A stretch of DNA of 64,000 nt from Rhynchopus sp. YZ270_cl-10 (lineage: Eukaryota > Euglenozoa > Diplonemea > Diplonemida > Diplonemidae), in assembly GCA_964035575.1 (NCBI GenBank), contig OZ037894.1:372001-436000 (forward strand). The letters run 5' to 3'. Positions 21,250 to 30,443 of this stretch are shown here, piece by piece; within the stretch, counting starts at the first letter, position 1, and every line of letters starts with the position of its first letter. The translations under genes were made by a program, and so were the position numbers. The notes beneath the pieces were generated by a model. The model ran no database searches. It was not told where the DNA came from and saw nothing but the letters and a program-made list of their open reading frames with translations.

Positions 21250-22269
21250 AATAAAAAGTTGATCAAAAAAAAATGCATCAATTTTTAAGTATCGCGGGGT
21301 GGATGCCCTCCCCCCCCCCCTCTAGGTTTTGGCCCCTCTTGGCGGCTTTTGATGATGGAAAAAACAGCATGAGCGATGGGCAAGTTCGCACATCGCTTTG
21401 GTTAAGGATCTAAAAAAGCTAAACAAAACACAAACACAAAATAGCAACAAAGAGTACAAAAACATAACAAAAAAAAAAAAAAACATCTACAAACTCCCTC
21501 TTGACGGCTTTTGATGTAAAACAGCATTACTCCCCATGCTGTGTACCCAATGAGGATGTGCCCTTTCAGATACCGTCATCCACGACTGTAAACGATGCCG
21601 TCTCAGGATCGAAGGACGCTATTATGGCCCCTACGGCACTACCCTTGAAACGAGAAATCAAAGATTATGGGTTCAGGGGCGGAGTACATTCGCAAAGGCG
21701 AAGTTATCAAGAGTCGAAGGGTACTCTACAATGAGAAATCCAAAGATTGTTGCAAGGTTTGTATGCTTCTCTCTCCGCGCTTTCCATTAATTCTACCTTC
21801 TGTGGGGTTTCAAAGGACGTTTTTTTTTTTCCCTTTTTTCTATTCTCGAGTATTTCTCTCTTTCGATAACGTGATCAAGGTGACTAAAAAGCACGAAGAT
21901 GAATGAAGGCTTAGGTTCATCTAATAAACCTTCAGTGGAAACCAGCGCAGCTGTTGCTCTGCAATAACGAATATGATAAAGGTGACTAAGCACAGAGAGG
22001 CTTAGGGTCATCTTTTTAAACCCCTTCTTTTTGATGTTGATGCATCCTCTTTGTGTTCTTCTGTTAACCCCCTCTCTCACCACGTACTCCGAACAATACG
22101 TGGAAAAATTTCACAAGAAGACAAACGGTGTGGACGGTTCCCCCCCGCCACAGCCCCCAACGAAATAAACGAAAGCCATTCCTCATTGTTTCCCCCACCT
22201 TCATGACATTATCCCCCTCTTTTTCCATTTTCAAAAAAAAAATTCAGCGATTTTCAAAAAAAATAAATC
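21250..22269 (+). other. Intergenic region with short duplication and hairpin elements
   Basis: The stretch CTCTTGxCGGCTTTTGATG...ACAGCAT occurs twice (21335 and 21500). A short GC-richer patch (21590-21760) has two competing open frames (one with SGAEYIRKGEVIKSRRVLYN), without start context or family match. Hairpin elements at 21878-21935 (degenerate) and 21935-22020. C/T-rich DNA precedes the beta-helix gene. Confidence 0.55.
21935..22020 (+). repeat. Extended gene-strand hairpin element (CTAAGC type)
   Basis: Includes the 5' extension GTGGAAACCAGCGCAGCTGT and ATAACGAATATGAT seen also at 54270 and 55004. Then GGTGA, stem CTAAGC, loop ACAGAGAG, stem GCTTAG and GGTCATCT. Confidence 0.85.
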
Positions 22270-25101
22270 ATGAATATGGCCGTGCTGCTTTGCAGTGCGA
22301 TCGGTGGGTTTATTAACCCAGGTGTTCCCCAGGGGGTACCTCTGAGTTATGACTGTGCCGCTCGTACACATGCCTATGAGTATGGAAAACAGATTTTACC
22401 TAAGAAGGGGCAGTTTCGTGATTTGTTCGACTCTCTGCAGCTCCAATCCTGCAATGTCACGACACCAACTGAAGCGCCAGAGCAATGGACCCCCCCGAAC
22501 TACCCAACGCCATCCGAGACAACCCATACACTTATCTACGTCGACGCGAACGCACCTTCCCCTGCTGGAGGTCGTGGAACCAAAGCCGACCCGTTCAACA
22601 CCCTCCAAGACGGTGTCTTCACCGCACGGGGGAAAGGAACTGCGCAAAAGCCTGTTGTCATTTTGGTTCGCAAAGGAACCTATTATGTGGGAGAGTACAT
22701 GGATGTGAATGAGGATCTGTCGTATGTGAGCATTCAGAACTATGAAGGGGAGGCGGCGGAGGTGAGAGGGGGGATTGCCTTGGCAGCGCCGGGGGTGAAC
22801 TGGACGCAGCATGAAGTGGCAGAGAAGAAGTGGCAGACGCATGTGGCGCGGAACAACGTTGCGGGGCTGGCGGTTGCGCAGAAGAGCAACGCCTACGCGA
22901 CGTACATTGGCGTGTTTGAGGACGCAGCAGCGTGTCTTTCTGCAGTCCAGGCACGCCCAGAGGCCTTCGTTTCCTCAACCTACTTTGACGCAACGGTGGC
23001 CACCTTCTCCAAGCAGTGCTACGCAAGAACCACCCGCGCATGGTCTCCCGTTGTCCAAGACGGTGCAACATCGGCGATAGTTGGATTCCGGAATATCTGG
23101 AAAATTGATGTTTCGCAGTTCACCCAAGGCTCGCTCGGGGACATCGACGGCCTGCGTGTCAACAAAGGCCGTGCTGTGCGTGCAAAGTACCCTAACGGCA
23201 GCCCAGAACTCTCAGGGCAGGACTACATCACAACGAACCCAAACATGGGGCAGGGGCTGTACGTTGATGCATGGGTGGAGGCGCCTACTGAGTGGTCTGG
23301 ACCCACGGCGGCAGACCTTGCACAGCGCCAAAGCGAAACAACCGATCTTGTCTCCACGAACGCATCGTGGCCGGGTGTGTACTGGCAGGGTGTGCCCTAC
23401 CCTGGACAGAGTGCGGATCTGTTTGGGATGGGCGACTGGGGTGCCTTTGTTCTCGGCAAAGGAGGCTTCTGCAAAGAGATGACCCCAGACGTCGGGTATT
23501 GGTGCACCCAGAACAACGGCCGGTCCAAGACGCTGCCGCACTTCTCGCCGTATGGGTTCAACTATTCTAGCACCCTCCCTCAGGCGGCAGCATACAAGAA
23601 CCCAGAGGACGCTGTAGTGAATGTGTGGCGTGGGAACGGAAGGTGGTACACCAACCTTTGCAAGATCCTCAACCGGACCGACGATTCGATGCTGATGCTG
23701 GACCAGACTGTTGGGTGCAACCAGGGGGGTGAAGGGGATGTGGGCGGCAGCCAGTGGTACATCGAGAACGTTCTGGAGGAGCTGGACGAGGCTGGCGAGT
23801 ACTACTACGACAAAACAAAGAAGATGCTGTACTACGCCTTCAACGAAACCGAGACGCCGGTCTCCACTCCGCTCGACCTCGTCGCGACCCACGCAAAGAT
23901 TCTCTTCAACGTAACCGGCGCAACACCCGCCTCCCCTGTACGCAGCTTTGCCCTCAAAGGACTCATCCTCCGTGACACAGCACAGACCTACCTCGGCACG
24001 ACTCCTGCCGACCTTCACGGCCTTCCCACCGGAGGTGACTGGGCGCTCCAGCCATCCGGTGCAGTGACCCTGCGCAACACAGAGAACGTCACTCTTGAGG
24101 GGAACCAATGGACCCGTCTTGACGGGAACGGACTCTTCGCAGGTGGCTACCACCGTGGTCTGGTCATCCGCAGCAACGACTTCAGCTGGATAGGCGGCTC
24201 TGCCATGGCACTTTGGGGTGAATCCTCAGAGTGTCTCGACGATGCGTGTACAAAGAAGGCAGGCGCACCGGTGGGCCCCGATGCGAGAGGTGGTGCACAG
24301 CCTCGTGGTACAGTTGTGGAAGCGAACGTCGCCAGGGAGGTGGGGATCTACCAGAAGCAGAGCTCGATGTGGTTCCAGGCAGCGACAGTTGCCTCTACGG
24401 TGCGTGGCAACGTCTTCTTCAACGGGCCACGCGCCTGTCTCAACCTCAACGATGCTATGGGAGGCGGCGACGTCATCAGCAACAACTACTTCGGCAACTG
24501 TGTCCGCGAAAGCGGTGACCATGGACCCATCAACACATGGAACCGCCTGCCCTTCATCACAGACGTAGGTCTCCTCCTCGACCCGAAGGTCCCACCCACC
24601 GGTGGAAGCACTCCCGGACACATCTCTGCCAACGGAAAGCCCACTGTCCTACCCCACTTCCGCACCATCTCGCACAACTTCCTCTACGGAACGTACAGCA
24701 CCCAGGGCAATGTGGACAACGACGACGGCTCGACCCGGTACCTCACACACAACAACTATTTCGTGTATGGGACGAGGGGTATGAAGAGTGACTTCAACGG
24801 TGCGTGGAACCATCACTACAACAATGTGTACGGGTACACGCAGAACTGCTTTGGAATAGGGGGGCAGGCAGGGACACATGATGCCTTTTACAACAATGTG
24901 TGCCAGAGCATGTCGGCGCCAGCGAGCGCATACAAGTCCACCTGCCAGAATGTGACGGGGTTTCACGCATTCAACAACTCAGTGTACACAGCAGATGGAG
25001 GGAGCGCGCCCCTTTGTGCGGCAGATGTGGACACCACATTCGGTAAGTACCTTTCCGACGAAGAGCTGACCGCTAAGGCAAAGGCAGCGCTGGCATTGTA
25101 G
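22270..25101 (+). CDS. Large right-handed beta-helix (pectate-lyase-like fold) protein
   Basis: 943 residues, no intron. Near residue 90 the segment LIYVDANAPSPAGGRGTKAD then PFNTLQDGV matches the start of DUF1565/parallel beta-helix proteins (YVD...G.GT...PF.TLQ.GV). Beta-helix coils follow, with NVTLEGN, GLVIRSNDFSWIGGSA, TVVEANVAREVGIYQ, DVISNNYFGNC, YLTHNNYFVYG and HYNNVYGYTQN ladders of Asn and hydrophobics. Many Cys and NxT/S sequons suggest a secreted or surface glycoprotein. The first 25 residues are only weakly signal-peptide-like. Such folds are common in polysaccharide lyases and surface adhesins; no catalytic set can be assigned by eye. The gene is G+C-rich compared with its flanks, which is true of all genes here. 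Confidence 0.8.
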   Translation: MNMAVLLCSAIGGFINPGVPQGVPLSYDCAARTHAYEYGKQILPKKGQFRDLFDSLQLQSCNVTTPTEAPEQWTPPNYPTPSETTHTLIYVDANAPSPAGGRGTKADPFNTLQDGVFTARGKGTAQKPVVILVRKGTYYVGEYMDVNEDLSYVSIQNYEGEAAEVRGGIALAAPGVNWTQHEVAEKKWQTHVARNNVAGLAVAQKSNAYATYIGVFEDAAACLSAVQARPEAFVSSTYFDATVATFSKQCYARTTRAWSPVVQDGATSAIVGFRNIWKIDVSQFTQGSLGDIDGLRVNKGRAVRAKYPNGSPELSGQDYITTNPNMGQGLYVDAWVEAPTEWSGPTAADLAQRQSETTDLVSTNASWPGVYWQGVPYPGQSADLFGMGDWGAFVLGKGGFCKEMTPDVGYWCTQNNGRSKTLPHFSPYGFNYSSTLPQAAAYKNPEDAVVNVWRGNGRWYTNLCKILNRTDDSMLMLDQTVGCNQGGEGDVGGSQWYIENVLEELDEAGEYYYDKTKKMLYYAFNETETPVSTPLDLVATHAKILFNVTGATPASPVRSFALKGLILRDTAQTYLGTTPADLHGLPTGGDWALQPSGAVTLRNTENVTLEGNQWTRLDGNGLFAGGYHRGLVIRSNDFSWIGGSAMALWGESSECLDDACTKKAGAPVGPDARGGAQPRGTVVEANVAREVGIYQKQSSMWFQAATVASTVRGNVFFNGPRACLNLNDAMGGGDVISNNYFGNCVRESGDHGPINTWNRLPFITDVGLLLDPKVPPTGGSTPGHISANGKPTVLPHFRTISHNFLYGTYSTQGNVDNDDGSTRYLTHNNYFVYGTRGMKSDFNGAWNHHYNNVYGYTQNCFGIGGQAGTHDAFYNNVCQSMSAPASAYKSTCQNVTGFHAFNNSVYTADGGSAPLCAADVDTTFGKYLSDEELTAKAKAALAL

Positions 25102-25926
25102 AAAAAAAAATGTCAAGTAAAAAATAAACAACAAAAACACGGTCCCCCTTTTTTTTTTTGATTTTTGCCGTGCTTGACAATTTTTAATAATAATGACTCA
25201 AGTAACCCCTTCCCACCTTTTATAACTAAGCACGGAAGTCTTATGGACACCTTATCAACCCCCCCCTTTTTATCGCAATAAATTGACCCTGTAAATCATA
25301 TGTGACGAGTCTTTCGTTTCGAGTGTCCTCTCTGTATGGGGAGCACATGGTGAACCCTCTCGTATTTGTTTCTAGATGGCTGAGCATGAGAGGCTTCATG
25401 TCATCTTCCCATTTTATTTTCCCCGGAGTGTCAGGTGCCCTGCGCCTTCCATAGGCGTTGAGCACGTATCCACTACTTTTTCTGTTCTCTGAATGTGAAG
25501 GTACATGCATGCATTTAATGCATCCGTCCTCAACCCTACTAAGTAATGTCCACCCTTCGCAAAAGCCGTTCGCACTCTCAACTCATTCTGCGAGCGAGAG
25601 AACAGCCGTGCGATGTTGGACTGGTTATTCCATGCTTTACCATTCAAGGCATACGCCTGCATTGGGCACGCTGGTCTGTTCACAGCAACATCGATGGGGT
25701 TTGATTTCGCATAAAAAATGACGCCTTTATTATACCGTTGGAAACCAGGAAAGTAAAGCCAACAAACGTTGTTTTAGTGATACGACTCTTTTCCTTTCCC
25801 ACGTCCCAAATCATGGCGCCAATTCAGATTTCTACTATTTGGCTGCGTTCAACGGAAATATTATCCCCCTTGTTTGTGTCGAGTATCATAGGTTTGTTGG
25901 CTGGTGTGAAGAGTCTGGTTTTTGAG

Positions 25927-25970
25927 ATGTGCATGTGCGAGAGGCACGTTCATCTTACAATTTTTCTATC
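25927..25970 (+). repeat. Gene-strand hairpin element (ATGTGC type)
   Basis: Stem ATGTGC (25933-25938), loop GAGAG, stem GCACGT (25944-25949, one G-U pair), then TCATCTTACAATTTTTC. Confidence 0.75.
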
Positions 25971-26089
25971 AGACGTAACCCACGAATGGATGGGTCCATC
26001 CAAGTGCACCGGTCATGTCCAAAGTACACTATCACGAGAAGGGTTTGCATTTCAAGTCAAAAAAAAAAAGGTTTGGTGGTGGAGTGCGA

Positions 26090-26133
26090 GTGCCTGCGTC
26101 CCCGAGGCGTTTGCACTATCAACTTCACTTTTT
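26090..26133 (+). repeat. Class-3 hairpin motif
   Basis: GTGCCTGCGTCCCCGAGGCG then TTTGCACTATCAACTTCACT and T-run. GCCT pairs with AGGC. Homologues at 33474-33515, 45081-45126, 52685-52745 and 62570-62620. Confidence 0.75.
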
Positions 26134-27713
26134 CAACCTACCTTCCTTCACCCCCCTGTAAGGGCAACCGTAGGTGAAGTAAGGTATAGTATTGAAATCG
26201 ATGTGGGGGGGGAGTAAAGGGTCAATTTTACAAAACCAGATTTTGAGGAAAATTTTAGCCGAAAATGGGCTCCACGTATAAGGAACCGGGCTCATATTTC
26301 TCAAAATTTAAGTGGTCAAAAAATTGTCCAATTTTCGAGATTGACCCCACCACTGCACGGGCGGAGCCCAAAAATGCAAATAAGGACCCTTTTTCAACCT
26401 ACCTTCCTTCACCCCCCTGTAAGGGCAACCGTAGGTGAAGTAAGGTATAGTATTGAAATCGATGTGGGGGGGGAGTAAAGGGTCAATTTTACAAAACCAG
26501 ATTTTGAGGAAAATTTTAGCCGAAAATGGGCTCCACGTATAAGGAACCGGGCTCATATTTCTCAAAATTTAAGTGGTCAAAAAATTGTCCAATTTTCGAG
26601 ATTGACCCCACCACTGCACGGGCGGAGCCCAAAAATGCAAATAAGGACCCTTTTTCAACCTACCTTCCTTCACCCCCCTGTAAGGGCAACCGTAGGTGAA
26701 GTAAGGTATAGTATTGAAATCGATGTGGGGGGGGAGTAAAGGGTCAATTTTACAAAACCAGATTTTGAGGAAAATTTTAGCCGAAAATGGGCTCCACGTA
26801 TAAGGAACCGGGCTCATATTTCTCAAAATTTAAGTGGTCAAAAAATTGTCCAATTTTCGAGATTGACCCCACCACTGCACGGGCGGAGCCCAAAAATGCA
26901 AATAAGGACCCTTTTTCAACCTACCTTCCTTCACCCCCCTGTAAGGGCAACCGTAGGTGAAGTAAGGTATAGTATTGAAATCGATGTGGGGGGGGAGTAA
27001 AGGGTCAATTTTACAAAACCAGATTTTGAGGAAAATTTTAGCCGAAAATGGGCTCCACGTATAAGGAACCGGGCTCATATTTCTCAAAATTTAAGTGGTC
27101 AAAAAATTGTCCAATTTTCGAGATTGACCCCACCACTGCACGGGCGGAGCCCAAAAATGCAAATAAGGACCCTTTTTCAACCTACCTTCCTTCACCCCCC
27201 TGTAAGGGCAACCGTAGGTGAAGTAAGGTATAGTATTGAAATCGATGTGGGGGGGGAGTAAAGGGTCAATTTTACAAAACCAGATTTTGAGGAAAATTTT
27301 AGCCGAAAATGGGCTCCACGTATAAGGAACCGGGCTCATATTTCTCAAAATTTAAGTGGTCAAAAAATTGTCCAATTTTCGAGATTGACCCCACCACTGC
27401 ACGGGCGGAGCCCAAAAATGCAAATAAGGACCCTTTTTAATTTGTCAACCTACCTTCCTTCACCCCCCTGTAAGGGCAACCGTAGGTGAAGTAAGGTATA
27501 GTATTGAAATCGATGTGGGGGGGGAGTAAAGGGTCAATTTTACAAAACCAGATTTTGAGGAAAATTTTAGCCGAAAATGGGCTCCACGTATAAGGAACCG
27601 GGCTCATATTTCTCAAAATTTAAGTGGTCAAAAAATTGTCCAATTTTCGAGATTGACCCCACCACTGCACGGGCGGAGCCCAAAAATGCAAATAAGGACC
27701 CTTTTTAATTTGT
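26134..27713 (+). repeat. 261-bp satellite, six tandem copies
   Basis: Units start at 26134, 26395, 26656, 26917, 27178 and 27446, each beginning CAACCTACCTTCCTTCACCC and ending GCAAATAAGGACCCTTTT. Units 1-5 appear identical in what I compared. The step from unit 5 to 6 carries 7 extra bases (AATTTGT), and the last unit also ends in that heptamer. Each junction encodes the same 85-codon minus-strand ORF, a by-product of the repeat rather than evidence of a gene. Identity implies very recent amplification or homogenisation. Confidence 0.95.
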
Positions 27714-27803
27714 TCTCTTGAAATGTGTAATTTCATGTTTTCGCGAAAAAAATGATCCTGCAAGGGTTGAAGGAAGGTGGTTGAAAACAACAATAACAAC
27801 AAG

Positions 27804-28242
27804 GACAAGTAATTGCTAAGAAAAAACGGGGTGTGGGGTGGAAAACGACGCGCGATTTTCGAAACCACCGTAGCATCCTGGCGATTTGCTGGACGTGCTG
27901 ATGCGCCTGGTGTGATCGATGTGTTGTAGTCTGTGCACTCTGTGTTCCTTCCACACTGCTCCAACGACGACGACAATGTGGGGAGCCTGTGGACAAAAAC
28001 GAGCTGGACCACGCCGAGCCTGCCGAGCCGACGTCCAACAACGCTATCGAGCAGATGGTGCTGGACGAAGAGGACAGCCCCCCTTCTTGAATGTTTCAGA
28101 TGCTGGCGTCCCAGTGGGTCTGGCAGCGTACGAAGAGCGTTAGCATACCTGCAGAAGAGCAGAATGCTGGGCGTGTTGTAGATTATTTCTACAGGATGAG
28201 TTCCACATCACACCCCGTTTTTTTTCCGATAGCAATTACTTG
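27804..28242 (+). mobile_element. Element with ~33-bp imperfect inverted ends and GC-rich core
   Basis: Left arm ACAAGTAATTGCTAxxAAAAAACGGGGTGTG (27804-27835) pairs with right arm CACACCCCGTTTTTTTTCCG ATAGCAATTACTTGT (28208-28242). The ~370-bp core is much richer in G+C than its flanks and contains an open stretch that reads GEPVDKNELDHAEPAEPTSN, then AIEQMVLDEEDSPPS and TGA at about 28090. No target duplication was found. It may be a fold-back element with a captured gene fragment. Confidence 0.5.
27930..28092 (+). pseudogene. Coding-like fragment between the inverted arms
   Basis: After a TTGTAG site one frame ends in an acidic tail (NNAIEQMVLDEEDSPPS, stop TGA). A second frame shows SNDDDNVGS at the same place, so the reading is uncertain. 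No initiator, no family match. It could be a last exon of a captured or decayed gene. Confidence 0.25.
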
Positions 28243-28247
28243 TTTTT

Positions 28248-28322
28248 ATTGATAAATTGTTAACTTCTTGGAGTAGTGTAGTTGCCTCCGGTTGTGTTGC
28301 CAGGGTTGTGCAATCTCCACTT
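28248..28322 (-). repeat. Dispersed repeat B, minus-strand copy
   Basis: Reads on the minus strand as GTGGAGATTGCACAACCCTG, GCAACACAACCGGAGGCAAC and TACACTACTCC, then GATAAATTGTTAACTTCTTGG on the plus strand. It lies just outside the right arm of the inverted element. It is the only full-length B copy opposite to the genes. Confidence 0.85.
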
Positions 28323-29130
28323 TTTTCCTCTCTCTTTTTTTCGTTCTTTTTTTTTGTACTTTCTCGTCTTTGATTGGAAAGTATCTGAAATTAATTTTAT
28401 TGCTCTATTTCTTTCCAACGTCGCGCGCACGGAGATGGTTGTACCCCAATTCTTCGCATTTTTTTTTTAAATAGTAACTCTTGGTGCCTGACGTCCACAC
28501 TTGCACTCACGGTGCTCGAGGTGTCTGCACCTTCATGCTCTCTTTTTCTTTTTGTTTGTACACCACTCTCAGTGCGCAAAGGTGGCACGTGTTGAACCAC
28601 CCAGTGTGTGTGTGTGTTCCTTTCTTATCTTTTTCCCCCACTTCCGCCCCCTTTTCTTTTTATTCCACAGAAGTTTTGATGGGATCACCCACAACCCTTA
28701 TACGAATTTTTGGGTACCCCAGAAGAGACCTGACATTGTACCACAAAGCGTCGTAACCCAGACATCATACGTTCCGTACGTGTCCATGTTGCGGTTAGAT
28801 GTTCTGCTTCTTTGTGTTGCATGCACCCCCCTGTTTCTTCTTTTTATTAGATTATACAGATCAGATTATTGTCCCGAGCTCTTTTTTTTTTATCTCTGCA
28901 GTCTACTGCATAAGCCTCTGCCAGGTTGTCTGGTAACGTCTTCAGCACTATCTTCGCACTCTTTTATGTCAAATGCATCACCTTATCTCCCCCCACTTGG
29001 TATGATTCATAATTGCATCTCTTTGTTGCTCCTTGCAGTGCAATCTTCCCTTCCCATCATCCACCTCACGACACAGCTTTCAAAAGGTCCATTTTCACTT
29101 CTTAGTTATCTTTTTTTGAAGTAAACGACA
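28323..29130 (+). other. Intergenic, pyrimidine-rich, no gene seen
   Basis: T/C-rich ORFs here are artefacts. A degenerate hairpin element may lie at 28515-28550 (GGTGTCTGCACCTTCATGCT). TTGCTCCTTGCAG at 29026-29038 is a candidate spliced-leader acceptor for the next gene. Confidence 0.5.
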
Positions 29131-29685
29131 ATGTTCTCAAAGCTGTCCCTGCTCGTGGCGGTGATGTGGTGCAGTGCCGCAGAGGCGACAGGGCATGATG
29201 TGAGCCAGCTCTGTGAGGACAGTGCACGCAGGTTCGCAGCAGACCGCGTGCGTGCGGAGGAGAAGGTGATTGCCCTGGCGGTGTGGTGCAGGAAGATGTC
29301 GCCTGAGTACGATGCGGTGAAGTGTGCGACTGCGGCAGCGGCAGCGGATCTCGAGGCGCTGGTGTTCAGGACTGAGGGCGAGGTGCTGCTGAAGGAGTGC
29401 ACGCAGGCGGCACCCGAGGGGGAGCAGCGCAAGGCTGCTGTGCAGAAGAAGGTGTCGAGCGGGAGTCTGCTGGACCTCGCACAGCAGAACAAGGATCACG
29501 CACACCTCGACGTCGTGCTCCCAGTCGTCACTGAGACCGAAGTCCGGGTCGCAGCCATGAAGGAGTACGCGCAGCAGCTCAAGGAACAGGGAAACCGGAG
29601 CCTGGCCCTGTTTATCGAGATGCTTGAGGCCGTCGAAGCCACGAGCGCTGAGATCCTGGCCGCAATTAAAGCAATGAACCTGTAG
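29131..29685 (+). CDS. Small secreted alpha-helical protein
   Basis: 184 residues. The N-terminal signal peptide is clear: Lys4, then LSLLVAVMWCSAAEA with a likely cleavage after SAAEA (residue 19). The mature part is Ala/Glu/Lys-rich and helical, with four Cys (SQLCEDS, AVWCRKM, AVKCATA, LKECTQA), so two disulphides are possible. No transmembrane segment or GPI-type tail at the C terminus (IKAMNL). No family recognised. Codon use and high G+C match the neighbouring genes. Confidence 0.75.
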   Translation: MFSKLSLLVAVMWCSAAEATGHDVSQLCEDSARRFAADRVRAEEKVIALAVWCRKMSPEYDAVKCATAAAAADLEALVFRTEGEVLLKECTQAAPEGEQRKAAVQKKVSSGSLLDLAQQNKDHAHLDVVLPVVTETEVRVAAMKEYAQQLKEQGNRSLALFIEMLEAVEATSAEILAAIKAMNL

Positions 29686-30443
29686 GGAGCTCCGTTGAAA
29701 GGCTTCACATGGCAAACTGTTGCGTTTGTTGTGAATGTATATTCCATTAGGTGGCAAATATAGGCTCAGGTTCATGCCACTGTTTATCCTTTTTTTCCCG
29801 CAGAGGCAGCACAGCACTTCTCTCCCCACACAGGCCATATGCACGAGCGATTGTGCAAGGTCGTGTGTGACGTGGGCTTGCAACAAACACAAAAGTGTGT
29901 TGCAGGACAATACACCCACCCCGAGTGCTGCTGTTTCTGTTCATTGATTTTTCTACGTTTTATTTTATTTCTATTTTGATTTTGTTGTTGTTTTTTATGT
30001 AGTTGTGCACTTTTGCGTATTGTTCACACTACTGTTCGCATTTCTATTTTGGTGCCTGCAACCATGTCTGAAAGATGTGTGGATGCCTCGGGGCCCATTC
30101 ACTTTCAAAAGTTTCCTATTGCATTGCATCAAAATGCTGTTCGTTTTCTGATATATATTTCCAGGCGCTTTTCATCTCAAGCACGGCCTCTGAAGGCTCT
30201 CAGAAAATAAGAAAACACAGATCTATTTTTTATGCAACCCCTTCCCTTTGAACCCTCAAACAACTCCCACAACAACCCCCCAAAAGCCACTCCTAACCCA
30301 GAGAGGGATACACACCCACATACACACACACACACACCCTCTCACCCACCTCCACATTGCACTAGTGTTTTTCCGATGAACTGATCTGCACCTCTCACAC
30401 TTTTTTCCCCCTCACCGGCGCCAGCTCCATTTGTTTTGTCTAG
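29686..30443 (+). other. Intergenic spacer
   Basis: A/T-rich with a CA-repeat tract at 30310-30340. TTGTTTTGTCTAG ends at 30443, immediately before the next ATG. No gene seen; short ORFs in 29735-30210 have no support. Confidence 0.5.
30431..30443 (+). promoter_or_regulatory. Candidate spliced-leader acceptor
   Basis: TTGTTTTGTCTAG, a pyrimidine tract ending in AG directly abutting ATGTCG. If real, the 5' UTR before the start would be nothing but the leader. Confidence 0.5.

Larger units (their letters stand above)
25102..26133 (+). other. Intergenic region with hairpin elements
   Basis: Degenerate hairpin copies at 25226-25262 (ACTAAGC ACGGAAG TCTTAT) and 25373-25415, a class-3 fragment near 25561 (TTCGCACTCTCAACTC), a full hairpin at 25927-25970, and a full class-3 motif at 26090-26133 that abuts the satellite. 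No supported gene. Confidence 0.55.

Noticed and set aside
26308-27348. Four identical 85-codon minus-strand ORFs
   Set aside because: They lie across satellite junctions and repeat only because the 261-bp unit repeats.
28501-29124. 207-codon ORF before the secreted-protein gene
   Set aside because: Pyrimidine-rich Ser/Leu/Phe artefact without signal for translation or family similarity.
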